Assembly: GCF_001612805.1 (NCBI RefSeq)
Contig: NZ_BDBD01000018.1
Coordinates: forward strand, 434,001 to 498,000
Length of the DNA: 64,000 nt
DNA from: Nocardia coubleae NBRC 108252
GTDB taxonomy: Bacteria > Actinomycetota > Actinomycetes > Mycobacteriales > Mycobacteriaceae
Reading direction: 5' to 3'
The position numbers were made by a program, and so were the translations under genes. The notes under the pieces are model-generated. The model saw only the letters and a list, made by a program, of their open reading frames with translations. It made no database searches and had not been told where the DNA came from. Numbering within the stretch: the first letter of the stretch is position 1; each line of letters starts with the position of its first letter. Positions 26,701-36,000 of this stretch are shown in pieces.

Positions 26701-27612
26701 ATGGAGTATTCGAGTTATGTGAAGTTCCTGCCGGTTCGGTATCGGGAGAAGGTGGTCGAGCCGGAGTCGACGTGGTGGGAGTGGCGGGGGCGCAGGGTGC
26801 ATGTGGCCAGGGCGGAGCGTGGGGACGCGGCTGTTCGGGTGTTGGCGTTGCACGGGGCGGGTGGGCATGCGGGGTTGGTTTGGCCGCTGCTCGGAATCGC
26901 TGCGGGGGAGGGTGTATCGGTCGCGGCGCTGGATCTTCCGCTCTACGGCGACACCGTCGAGCCGAAGCCCACGTCGGTGCGGTATCGCGACTGGGTGGAG
27001 CTGGTGAGCGACTTCGTCTGTGCTGAAACCGAATCCGACAGCAGGCCGCTCGTGCTGTTCGGCGCGAGTGTCGGTGGGATGCTCGCATACGAGGTGGCGG
27101 CGCGGACCGGGCGGGTCGCGCATGTGGTGGCGACTTGCCTGCTCGACCCTGCTGACCCGGCCGCGCGCCGGGCGGCTGCTCGCTGGAAGGCGTTGGGCGC
27201 GTTGCCGCGTGGCGTCCTCTCGGGTGCGGGGCGAGTGGCGAGCGGTGTGCGCCTGCCGATTCGATGGATGGTCGATATGGCGAACATGAGCCTCGACCCG
27301 GCATTGTCGCGACACTGTGGCAGCGACCCGAGAGGCGGCGGCGTGTGGATCCCCGTCGGTTTTCTCACGGACTTCCTCTTGTTCGAGCACACACCTCCAC
27401 AGGACTATCAGGGTTCGCCGGTCACGCTGGTCCACCCGGCGGCGGACCGGTGGACGCCGCCGGAACTGAGCGTGCGGTTCCTCGACCGGATCGCCGCCGA
27501 CACGAGAGCGGTGTTGCTCGAGGGATGTGGTCACTTCCCCATCGAAGAGCCGGGGCTGACGCAGCTGGCCGACACGGTGCGGGAAGTCATCGACTCGGTC
27601 CGCCCGCTCTGA
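26701..27612 (+). CDS. Alpha/beta hydrolase
   Basis: A 303-residue alpha/beta-hydrolase-fold protein. It has the oxyanion region ALHGAGGHAGLVWPLL, the nucleophile elbow LFGASVGGML (G-x-S-x-G), the acid near VTLVHPAADRWTPP and catalytic His in GCGHFPIEEPG. Start MEYSSYVKFLPVRY at 26701. It has no signal peptide. It is convergent with a TetR gene. Substrate is unknown; it could be an esterase or C-C hydrolase. Confidence 0.85.
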   Translation: MEYSSYVKFLPVRYREKVVEPESTWWEWRGRRVHVARAERGDAAVRVLALHGAGGHAGLVWPLLGIAAGEGVSVAALDLPLYGDTVEPKPTSVRYRDWVELVSDFVCAETESDSRPLVLFGASVGGMLAYEVAARTGRVAHVVATCLLDPADPAARRAAARWKALGALPRGVLSGAGRVASGVRLPIRWMVDMANMSLDPALSRHCGSDPRGGGVWIPVGFLTDFLLFEHTPPQDYQGSPVTLVHPAADRWTPPELSVRFLDRIAADTRAVLLEGCGHFPIEEPGLTQLADTVREVIDSVRPL

Positions 27613-27636
27613 TCGGTCGGGGCGACCACGGCCCGT

Positions 27637-28227
27637 TCAGCCCTCCGGCAATAACTGCCGCGCCAGTACGAGCAGTGCATCCGCATCGACGGTGTGCCGC
27701 GTCATGACGCGGTGCACCTGGGTGTCGACGGCGTGGACCAGGGTCCGTGCGGTGAGCTGCGGATCAGCTCCGCCGCGCCCGCATCGCCGCAGATGGAACT
27801 CCACCTCGGCAACGAGGTAGTCCTCGAAGGCCCGCATCGCCTCCCACTCCGCGGGCAGCCGCAGCGCGACGCGGTGCATGAGGGCGTGCAGGGCAGGCCG
27901 GTCGCGATGCAGATCGGCGACAGCCGTCACGATCGCACGCAGCGTCTCGTCGAACGGTGGCTCCTCGGACCGCAACCGCGCTAACACCTCGCCGAGTCCC
28001 GTCGCGGCAGCGAGGAAGTGACGCTCGGCCAAGGCGCGCAACATCGCCGTCTTGTTCGGAAAGTATTGGTACAGCGTGCCGATCGAGACGCCTGCGCGCT
28101 CGGCGATCCGGTTGGTCGTGGCCGCCGCACCCTCGCGGGAGAACACCTGGGCCGCCGCCTCGAGCAGCGTTTCCACGGTCTCGCGCGCCCGGCGTTGCCG
28201 AGGCAGCTTGCGGGGGCGGTCGTCCAT
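27637..28227 (-). CDS. TetR family transcriptional regulator
   Basis: A 196-residue regulator. N-terminal helix-turn-helix TNRIAERAGVSIGTLYQYFPNKTAMLRALAERH is classic TetR; the C-terminal ligand domain is divergent and includes a tail ending LARQLLPEG. The ATG at 28227 lies two bases after the glpK stop (28230), so it is likely read from the glpK transcript. It might control glpK/glpD, the hydrolase, or something unlinked; the sequence does not decide. Confidence 0.88.
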   Translation of the reverse strand: MDDRPRKLPRQRRARETVETLLEAAAQVFSREGAAATTNRIAERAGVSIGTLYQYFPNKTAMLRALAERHFLAAATGLGEVLARLRSEEPPFDETLRAIVTAVADLHRDRPALHALMHRVALRLPAEWEAMRAFEDYLVAEVEFHLRRCGRGGADPQLTARTLVHAVDTQVHRVMTRHTVDADALLVLARQLLPEG

Positions 28228-28229
28228 CC

Positions 28230-29726
28230 TCAGGACCAGTTGTAGGTGCGTTCCACGGCCTTGTTCCATTCCGAATAGCGTTGGGTGCGTTCGGATTCGG
28301 GCATGTCGGGGGTCCAGGTGTGGTCGGCGGTCCAGTTGTCGCGCAGGTCGTCGAGGCTGGACCAGTAGCCGACGGCCAGGCCCGCGGCGTAGGCGGCGCC
28401 GAGGGCGGTGGTTTCGCGGACCACCGGGCGGACCACGGGGACGTCGAGGATGTCGGCCTGGAATTGCATGAGCAGGTCGTTGCCGGTCATGCCGCCGTCG
28501 ACCTTGAGGGTGGTCAGTTCCAGGTCGAGGTGCTGGGCGGCGGCGTCGGCACGCATGGCGTCGACCACCTCGCGGGTCTGGAAAGCGGTGGATTCCAGTG
28601 CTGCCCTGGCCAGGTGGGCCTTGGTGACGAAGCGAGTGAGGCCCGCGATGACGCCTCGGGCGTCGGGCCGCCAGCGCGGGGCGAACAGGCCGGAGAAGGC
28701 GGGGACGAAGTAGGCGCCGCCGTTGTCGGGGACCGTACGGGCCAGGGTTTCCACTTCGGGGGCGGAGGAGATGATGCCGAGGTTGTCACGCAACCACTGC
28801 ACCAGCGAACCGGTGACCGCGATCGACCCTTCCAGCGCGTAGACGGCGGGGGCGTCACCGATCTGGTAGCACGCGGTGGTGAGCAACCCGTGCTTGCTGA
28901 ACACCGGTGTCGTCCCGGTATTGAGCAGCATGAAATTGCCTGTGCCGTAGGTGTTCTTGGCTTCGCCGGGCGACAGACACGCCTGCCCGAAGGTGGCGGC
29001 CTGCTGATCGCCGAGAATGCCCGCCACGGGTGCGCCGGCGAAGGGCCCGGCGGTGATCTCCGCGTACACCTCCGAGGAGCTGCGGATCTCGGGCAGCATC
29101 GACATCGGCACGTCGAATTCCGCGCAGATCTGCGAATCCCAGCGCAGCGTGCGCAGATCCATCAGCATCGTGCGCGAGGCATTGGTGACGTCGGTGCGGT
29201 GTTCACCGGTGAGTTTCCACAGCACCCAGGTATCCATCGTGCCGAAACACAGGTCACCCGCCTGCGCCTTTGCCCGTGCGCCCTCGACATTGTCGAGGAT
29301 CCAGCGCAGCTTCGGACCGGCGAAATAGGTCGACAGCGGCAACCCGGTGCGGTCGGCGTACCGCGACGGACCCTGCTCGCCACCGAGCTCGGTGCACAGC
29401 TGATCGGTGCGGGTGTCCTGCCAGACGATGGCGTTGTACACCGGTTCGCCGGTGGTCCGGTCCCACACGACGGTGGTCTCGCGCTGGTTGGTGATACCGA
29501 TGGCGGCCAGGTCGCCCGCCGAGCAACCACTGTTGCCGAGCGCGGCGCCGAGCACCCATTCGGTATTGCGCCACACCTCGACCGGATCGTGCTCCACCCA
29601 GCCGGGCTTGGGGAAGATCTGCCGATGCTCGCGTTGCGCGGTCCCGACGATCCGGCCCTGCCGGTCGAAGACGATGCACCTACTCGAAGTCGTGCCCTGA
29701 TCGATGGCGGCCACATAGCGACGCAT
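28230..29726 (-). CDS. glpK: Glycerol kinase
   Basis: Phosphorylates glycerol to glycerol-3-phosphate, which the divergent glpD product oxidises. The 498 residues show the FGGY family phosphate loop [35 protein letters not shown] and the C-terminal signature [18 protein letters not shown]. The start [11 protein letters not shown] at 29726 is typical. The gap to glpD (234 bases) must contain both promoters. A TetR gene follows it directly. Confidence 0.96.
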   Translation of the reverse strand: MRRYVAAIDQGTTSSRCIVFDRQGRIVGTAQREHRQIFPKPGWVEHDPVEVWRNTEWVLGAALGNSGCSAGDLAAIGITNQRETTVVWDRTTGEPVYNAIVWQDTRTDQLCTELGGEQGPSRYADRTGLPLSTYFAGPKLRWILDNVEGARAKAQAGDLCFGTMDTWVLWKLTGEHRTDVTNASRTMLMDLRTLRWDSQICAEFDVPMSMLPEIRSSSEVYAEITAGPFAGAPVAGILGDQQAATFGQACLSPGEAKNTYGTGNFMLLNTGTTPVFSKHGLLTTACYQIGDAPAVYALEGSIAVTGSLVQWLRDNLGIISSAPEVETLARTVPDNGGAYFVPAFSGLFAPRWRPDARGVIAGLTRFVTKAHLARAALESTAFQTREVVDAMRADAAAQHLDLELTTLKVDGGMTGNDLLMQFQADILDVPVVRPVVRETTALGAAYAAGLAVGYWSSLDDLRDNWTADHTWTPDMPESERTQRYSEWNKAVERTYNWS

Positions 29727-29960
29727 TCAGGCAGGCTACCCAACCGCGCGGTCGTCGTAGCAAGCTTTGTCGCCGACGACGAGTGGGAATCGCCCGGTTG
29801 GGCCCGGGTACCGAATTTCGGCCACACGCCTCGCCGGGTTCGTCCCACACGCCGGGTGGGCACTACGTTTAGCCTGTAGGCGGCGCCGGGACGTGCCCGG
29901 CGTCTGCACCCAACTGTCGGCTGGGACCGGCCGTTCACGGTCGGCGGCGAGGAGTCGAGC

Positions 29961-31751
29961 ATGTCGCAGACACCGGAGTTTCCGTTCCTCAACCCTGGTG
30001 AGTTGGTCGCAGGCGGAAAACGGGACCGGCTCGGCCCCGGTGAGCTCGGGCCCGAACACCGGCGCACCGCCTGGGAGCGCCTCGGCAAGGACCGATTCGA
30101 CGTGCTGGTCATCGGCGGCGGCGTGGTCGGCTCCGGGATCGCGCTCGACGCGGCCACCCGTGGCCTGTCGGTCGCCCTCGTGGAGGCGCGTGACCTCGCC
30201 TCGGGCACCTCGAGCCGGTCGTCGAAGATGTTCCACGGCGGTCTGCGCTACCTCGAGCAGCTCGAGTTCGGGTTGGTGCGCGAGGCGCTCAAGGAGCGGG
30301 AGCTGGCGTTGTCGACGCTGGCGCCGCACCTGGTGAAGCCGCTGCGCTTCCTGTACCCGCTCACCCACCGGCTGTGGGAACGGCCGTACGTTGCCGCCGG
30401 CCTGACCCTCTACGACACCATGGGCGGCGCGAAATCCGTTCCGGGACAGCATCATCTGACCCGCCACGGGGCGCTGCGGCTGGCGCCGGGCCTGCGCCGC
30501 GACGCGCTGATCGGCGGTGTCACCTACTACGACACCGTCGTCGACGACGCCCGCCACACCATGACCGTCGCCCGCACCGCCGCCCACTACGGTGCCGTCA
30601 TCCGTACGTCCACCCAGGTGGTCGGACTGTTGCGGGAGGCCGACCGGGTGGTCGGGGCGAAGCTGCGTGACACCGAGGACGGTCGGACCGCCGAGGTGCG
30701 CGCGAGTGTGGTCATCAATGCGACGGGCGTGTGGACCGACGAGGTGCAGGGTCTGTCGCATCAGCGCGGCCGATTCCATGTGCGAGCGTCCAAGGGTGTG
30801 CACATCGTCGTCCCGCGCGACCGCATCGTCAGCGACGCGGCGATCATCCTGCGGACCGCAACCTCGGTGCTGTTCGTCATTCCGTGGGGCGCGCATTGGA
30901 TCGTCGGTACCACCGACACCGACTGGAATCTGGACCTCGCGCATCCCGCCGCGACCAAGGCCGATATCGACTACCTGCTCGACCGGGTGAACGAGGTGCT
31001 GGTCACGCCGCTCACCCACGCCGATATCGACGGCGTGTACGCGGGCCTGCGGCCGTTGCTGGCGGGGGAGAGCGACGAGACGTCGAAGCTGTCGCGTGAG
31101 CATGCCGTGGCCCGGGTGGCGCCCGGCCTGGTGAGTATCGCGGGCGGCAAGTACACCACCTACCGGGTGATGGCGGCCGACGCGATGGACGAAGCGGCGC
31201 AGGACATTCCGGCCCGCGTGTCGCCGTCGATCACCGAGAAGGTGGCTCTGCTCGGTGCCGACGGGTACTTCGCGCTGGTGAACCAGACCGTGCAACTGGC
31301 CGAGCACTACGGCGTCCACCCGTACCGGATGACCCACCTGCTCGACCGCTACGGCTCGGTCGTCGACGAGGTGCTCGCCATGGCCGAGGGCAAACCCGAA
31401 CTGCTGCAACCGATTACGGACGCTCCCGCCTACCTGCAGGTGGAAGCGGTGTACGCGGTCGCCGCGGAGGGTGCCCTGCACCTCGACGACATCCTGGCCC
31501 GGCGCACCCGCATCTCCATCGAATACCCCGATCGGGGTGCCAACTGTGCCGAACAGGTCGCGCACCTGGTGGCGCCGATTCTCGGCTGGGACGACGACGA
31601 CATCGAGCGTGAGGTGTCGACCTACCAGGCGCGGGTGCGCGCGGAGATCGATTCGCAGACCCAACCGGACGACAAGTCGGCCGACGCCCTGCGGGTCGCC
31701 GCCCCGGAGCCGCGTCCACAACTGCTGGAACCGGTACCGCAGGACCGCTGA
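29961..31751 (+). CDS. glpD: Aerobic glycerol-3-phosphate dehydrogenase
   Basis: FAD enzyme at the membrane that oxidises glycerol-3-phosphate to dihydroxyacetone phosphate and feeds electrons to quinone. The 596 residues include the N-terminal Rossmann motif VLVIGGGVVGSGIALDAATRG, substrate-loop SSRSSKMFHGGLRYLE and IVGTTDTDW, with the all-helical C-terminal domain. ATG 29961 follows GGCGAGGAGTCGAGC. The two parts of glycerol use (glpK, glpD) are divergent. It resembles GlpD2 of mycobacteria by position. Confidence 0.95.
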   Translation: MSQTPEFPFLNPGELVAGGKRDRLGPGELGPEHRRTAWERLGKDRFDVLVIGGGVVGSGIALDAATRGLSVALVEARDLASGTSSRSSKMFHGGLRYLEQLEFGLVREALKERELALSTLAPHLVKPLRFLYPLTHRLWERPYVAAGLTLYDTMGGAKSVPGQHHLTRHGALRLAPGLRRDALIGGVTYYDTVVDDARHTMTVARTAAHYGAVIRTSTQVVGLLREADRVVGAKLRDTEDGRTAEVRASVVINATGVWTDEVQGLSHQRGRFHVRASKGVHIVVPRDRIVSDAAIILRTATSVLFVIPWGAHWIVGTTDTDWNLDLAHPAATKADIDYLLDRVNEVLVTPLTHADIDGVYAGLRPLLAGESDETSKLSREHAVARVAPGLVSIAGGKYTTYRVMAADAMDEAAQDIPARVSPSITEKVALLGADGYFALVNQTVQLAEHYGVHPYRMTHLLDRYGSVVDEVLAMAEGKPELLQPITDAPAYLQVEAVYAVAAEGALHLDDILARRTRISIEYPDRGANCAEQVAHLVAPILGWDDDDIEREVSTYQARVRAEIDSQTQPDDKSADALRVAAPEPRPQLLEPVPQDR

Positions 31752-31753
31752 CC

Positions 31754-32134
31754 TCAGACCGGGTCGATGCGCGCCTTCAGCAAGCAGAAGTAGTTGTCCT
31801 CCGGATCGGCCAGCACATGCCACTGCTCGTCGCCCGTCTGGCCGATATCCGCGGGACGTGCGCCGAGTTCGAGCAGACGCGCGAGTTCGGCATCCTGGTC
31901 GCGGTCGGTGGGATTGACGTCGATGTGCAGGCGAGCCTTGCCGGGCGTGGGGTTGTCGGTGGGGCTGAGGATGATCGTCGGCTGCGGGCCGCCGAAGCCT
32001 TCGCGTGGCCCGACCTCGATGCTGCCGTCGTCGTCGCGATCGAGCACGACGTAATCGAGTACCGCGCACCAGAACCGGGCGAGCGTCTCGGGCTCGCGGC
32101 ACTCGAGCACGAGCTCACTGATCCGACATGCCAT
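31754..32134 (-). CDS. VOC superfamily (glyoxalase-like) protein
   Basis: A 126-residue single-domain vicinal-oxygen-chelate protein. Beta-alpha-beta-beta-beta repeats are seen in ISELVLECREPETLARFWC and ARLHIDVNPTDRDQDAELA; the C-terminal WHVLADPEDNYFCLL is characteristic of glyoxalase/dioxygenase-like proteins with the DPE-N-FC motif. Its stop lies two bases from the convergent glpD stop. Substrate unknown; members include resistance and antioxidant proteins. Confidence 0.85.
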   Translation of the reverse strand: MACRISELVLECREPETLARFWCAVLDYVVLDRDDDGSIEVGPREGFGGPQPTIILSPTDNPTPGKARLHIDVNPTDRDQDAELARLLELGARPADIGQTGDEQWHVLADPEDNYFCLLKARIDPV

Positions 32135-32232
32135 TGCGAAACCTGCTCTCTACCTGGTGAACTGCCGGGAAGTTAGCGATGGGAACGATTCTGGCGAGCG
32201 TATCGGACCACGGTGGTGACGGCGAGCCGTTT

Positions 32233-33006
32233 TCAGGGAACCGGCTGGCAGCGCGGACAGAAATAGATGCCACGTTCGCGCTGGGTGATGCGGTCGGCGG
32301 GGTCGTCCTCCCCGAGGAGCTGGGAGGCGATGGCGGTGCCGCAGCGCGGACACGGGCGACGGGTGCGCCCGTAGACCATCGGCCGCCACGGTGGTTCGTG
32401 CGCGGCCTTGCCGAGAACCCGGTGTGACTCGTCGACGAGGGCCGGGAGATCGGCGATCTCGCCGACGGGAGTGGCCGGGTGGACGCGGCGCAGGAAGCAG
32501 ATCTCGCTGCGGTAGATATTGCCGATGCCCGCCAGGTTGCGCTGGTCGAGCAGGGCGAGGCCGATGGGGCGACGCGGATACCCGGACAGGCGACGCAGTG
32601 CCTCGGCGGCGTCCCAGTCGGGCCCGAGCAGATCGGGGCCGAGGTGATCGATGACGGTGTGTTCCTCGGCGCGCGGCAGGACCTGCACTTTGCCGAGCGA
32701 GAAGCCGACGGCCTCGACCTCCTCGGTGGCCAGCACGAGTCGCGCGGTGACCCGCGGTTTGGTCCAGCGTTGGCCGCAGTGGAACACCCGCCACTCGCCC
32801 TCCATTTTCAGGTGGGTGTGGATGCTCACCCGTTCGGTGCGCACGAACAGGTGCTTGCCGTAGCTGGCGACCTCGTCGACGACCGCGCCGACCAGGTCGA
32901 CGGTGGCGTAGCGCGGCACCCGGAAGTCGCTGCGGGTCAGGGTCTTTCCGGCCAGTGCGGTGCGTAGCCGTTCGGCGGTGCGGAAAACGGTGTCGCCCTC
33001 GGGCAT
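32233..33006 (-). CDS. nei: Fpg/Nei family DNA glycosylase
   Basis: A 257-residue base-excision DNA glycosylase/AP lyase. After Met removal the catalytic Pro (MPEGDTV) and Glu are in place. The H2TH region has LLDQRNLAGIGNIYRSEICF, and the C-terminal zinc finger is CPRCGTAIA...YFCPRCQ. Start MPEGDTV is unambiguous. It begins three bases after the lhr stop, so the two repair genes are probably one operon, as nei-lhr are neighbours in M. tuberculosis. Confidence 0.93.
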   Translation of the reverse strand: MPEGDTVFRTAERLRTALAGKTLTRSDFRVPRYATVDLVGAVVDEVASYGKHLFVRTERVSIHTHLKMEGEWRVFHCGQRWTKPRVTARLVLATEEVEAVGFSLGKVQVLPRAEEHTVIDHLGPDLLGPDWDAAEALRRLSGYPRRPIGLALLDQRNLAGIGNIYRSEICFLRRVHPATPVGEIADLPALVDESHRVLGKAAHEPPWRPMVYGRTRRPCPRCGTAIASQLLGEDDPADRITQRERGIYFCPRCQPVP

Positions 33007-33009
33007 CGG

Positions 33010-36000
33010 CTATACCTGCCTGCGCAGTCGGAGTCCGCGTGGGGTCATCGAGAAGCCCGCCTCGACTAGGACGTCGACGAAGGTGTGGCCGTGCACGGTT
33101 TCACCGTTGATCCTGTCGATCACCAGGCCGTCGACCCGGCGGTCGGTGACCAGCTGTGCCAAGGCGACGGCCGCTGTGCGGCGCAGGCCGATGTCCTCGG
33201 TGAAGCTGAGCAGGGTCTTGCCGCCGCGCTCCACATAGAGCACCAGTTCGCCGCCGACCAATACCACCAGCGCCCCCGCTTTGCGGCCCGGCCGGTGACC
33301 ACTGTCGGCATCGCCCTTGGGCCACGGCAGGGCGGCTCCGTAGGGGTTGGCTGGGTCGCAGGCGGCCAGGGCGACGGCGACGCCTGCCCGGTTGTTGTCG
33401 CGGTCGGTGTCGAAGGAACGTAATCGGTCGACGGTGTCGGTGGTGGAGAACTGCGCGCCACCGAGAGTGTCGACGAAATAGCCGCGCCTGCACCGGCCAC
33501 GGTCCTCGAACTCGGTGAGCACCCGGTACATCAGCGCGAACCCGCCCGGCACACCTTCGTTCTGTACGGAGCCGCGCGTCAGCACGCCGTATCGCTCGAT
33601 AAGCTGATCGGCCGTGGCGTGGGCACGAACAGTGTTGTCGCGCACCCGTTCCGGGAGTATCGACCACCTGCCTGCCAGGTTCGGTGGGCCGGACCGGGTC
33701 GGCATGGACGGGCGGGGGAGGTACGCGCGGGCGCGGGGAGCGCGGCGCGGGGTGCGGTGCGCGGTGGTGCTGCGCGCGGTGCCCGACAGGAGTGCGCGCA
33801 CCGGGGCGAAGGTATCGCCGGAAACGTAACCGGCCCAGACCAGCTGCCACAGAGCCTCGCCGACCACTTTGTCATCGAGCAGCCCGGTCGCATCGGACAG
33901 CTGGCGGAAGAAATACGCGCCGCCGCCGCTGACGTTCGCCGGGATTCGACGGTCTTCCCCGCCTGCGGGTCCGTCGAGATCTATCGCCTCCGCGTAGCCG
34001 GCGCCGCCGAGCTGACCGGTTCTCTTCGGGGGACGTGCCTGATCCGGTCCACTCGTATTGGGTGCGTCAGGGAAGTCGGATGTGCTTGTTCGCGAAGTCT
34101 CCCCGAGGTTCGAGCGGTCGGCATCGATATCGACAGCGTCGGGCCTTCGCGGCGCCGAACTGTTGTGGTGGGCGTCGTCGGCGGGTTTTGTGGACCCGGA
34201 GCTGCGCCGGGTTTGTGGGCGGGGCTCGATGTCGGCGCCGAGAGCGATGAGGAGGTCGAGTTGGACGTCGGTCGGATCGATGTCGTCAGGCGGTGGCAGG
34301 GTGACCGGGGCCTGCTCGGCCAGGTGCAGGGCGATCCAGCCGTCGCGGGCGGTGATGGCGCCGTGCCCCGACCAGATCACCTCGCCGGTGGCCATGAGTT
34401 CGTCGAGCATGGCGGGGGAGTAGTCACGCACCCGCATCGGCAGGATCAACGACTCCCATGCCGAAGCCGGAACAGGCACGCCCGCAAGCTGTTCCACCAC
34501 CGTGGCCACGCCGTCGATGCCACGCAACTCGCCCGAACCGACGTGTTGCCAGGCAGGGAGGAAACGAGCGAACGCGGCGGTGGACACCGGCTCGACCTCG
34601 TGCCGGGCCGCCGCGAGCGACCGACGCCGCAACCGCCGCAACACCTGCGCGTCACACCACTCACCACCGGCCGCACCGGGCGTGAATTCCCCCTCCACAA
34701 CACGCTTTTCGGCAAGCAATCGATGCAGCGCGGTGACGGCGACCGCCGTCCCCAAACCGAATCGCTCGGCAACGGCGGCGGTAGTGAACGGCGCGTGCGT
34801 GCGCGCATACCGCCCGACCAGATCACCCAGCGGATCCGGCACCGGCTCGATAAACGCGGCAGGCACCCCGATCGGTAACGGCACCCCCAGCGCATCCCGC
34901 AACCGAGCCGCGTCCTCCACCGCGACCCACCAGGTCCGCCCGGCGAACGAAACCTCCAGCGCCCGCCGCGAATCCCGCAACTCCACGAACCACGCCGGCG
35001 CGTCGGAGTCCGCGAGCAGCCGCGGCCCATCGCCGATCACTGCCGCACTCCCGTCGGCAACTGCATCGCCTTCGGCCGAGGTCTCACTTCGGGTCGACGA
35101 CCCGAAGTCCGACGAACCACCACCCGCCGACGCGTCGCCACTGACCGACGAGCTGACGTCACCCGAGCCGCCACCGGCATGCCCGTCCAATGGGCTTGTC
35201 GCCGACTCCCCTTCGATGGTGCGAGGTGCTCGGTCGTCCGCCGCGGCATAGCGAGCGGCTCTCGGGGTTCCGGGGCGGGGTACGCAGCGTGCGGCGGCTT
35301 CGGTAGGGGTCAGAGGGCCGAGGAGGCGGAGAAGGTCGGCCAGGCCTTCCGCGTCGCGGGCGTGGCGTTCGGGAGTGAGGCGTTGGAGTTCGCGTTCGGT
35401 GAGGTCGAGGACGGCCGGGTCGAGGAGTTCGCGGAGTTCGACGCGGCCGAGGAGTTCGGCGAGCAGGCTCGAGTCGAGGGCGAGGGCGGCGGCGCGGCGT
35501 TCGGCCAATGGGCTGTCGCCGTCGTAGAGGAACTGGCCGATGTAGGAGAACAGCAGGGCGTTGGCGAACGGTGACGGGGTGGCGGTCTCCACCTCGACCA
35601 GGCGGATCTCCCGGCGTGCCACCCGGGTGAGCAGGTCGCGCAGGGCGGGCAGGTCGTATACATCGCGCAGGCATTCGCGCACGGTTTCCAGCAGGATCGG
35701 GAACTGCGGGAATTTCCTTGCCACGTCGAGCAATTGGGCCGACCGTTGCCGCTGCTGCCACAGTGGGGCCCGCTTACCCGGGTCGCGCCGCGGCAGCAGC
35801 AGCGCGCGGGCGGCGCACTCCCGGAACCGGGACGCGAACAGCGCCGAACCACCGACCTGTTCGGTGACGATGTCGTCGATCTCGTCGGGTTCGAACGCGA
35901 ACAGCTCCGCACCCGGCGGCTGATCCGTGGTGTCGGGCAACCGCACGACAATGCCGTCGTCGGACGCGGTAGGCGCCGCGTCGATACCGAACTGTTCCTG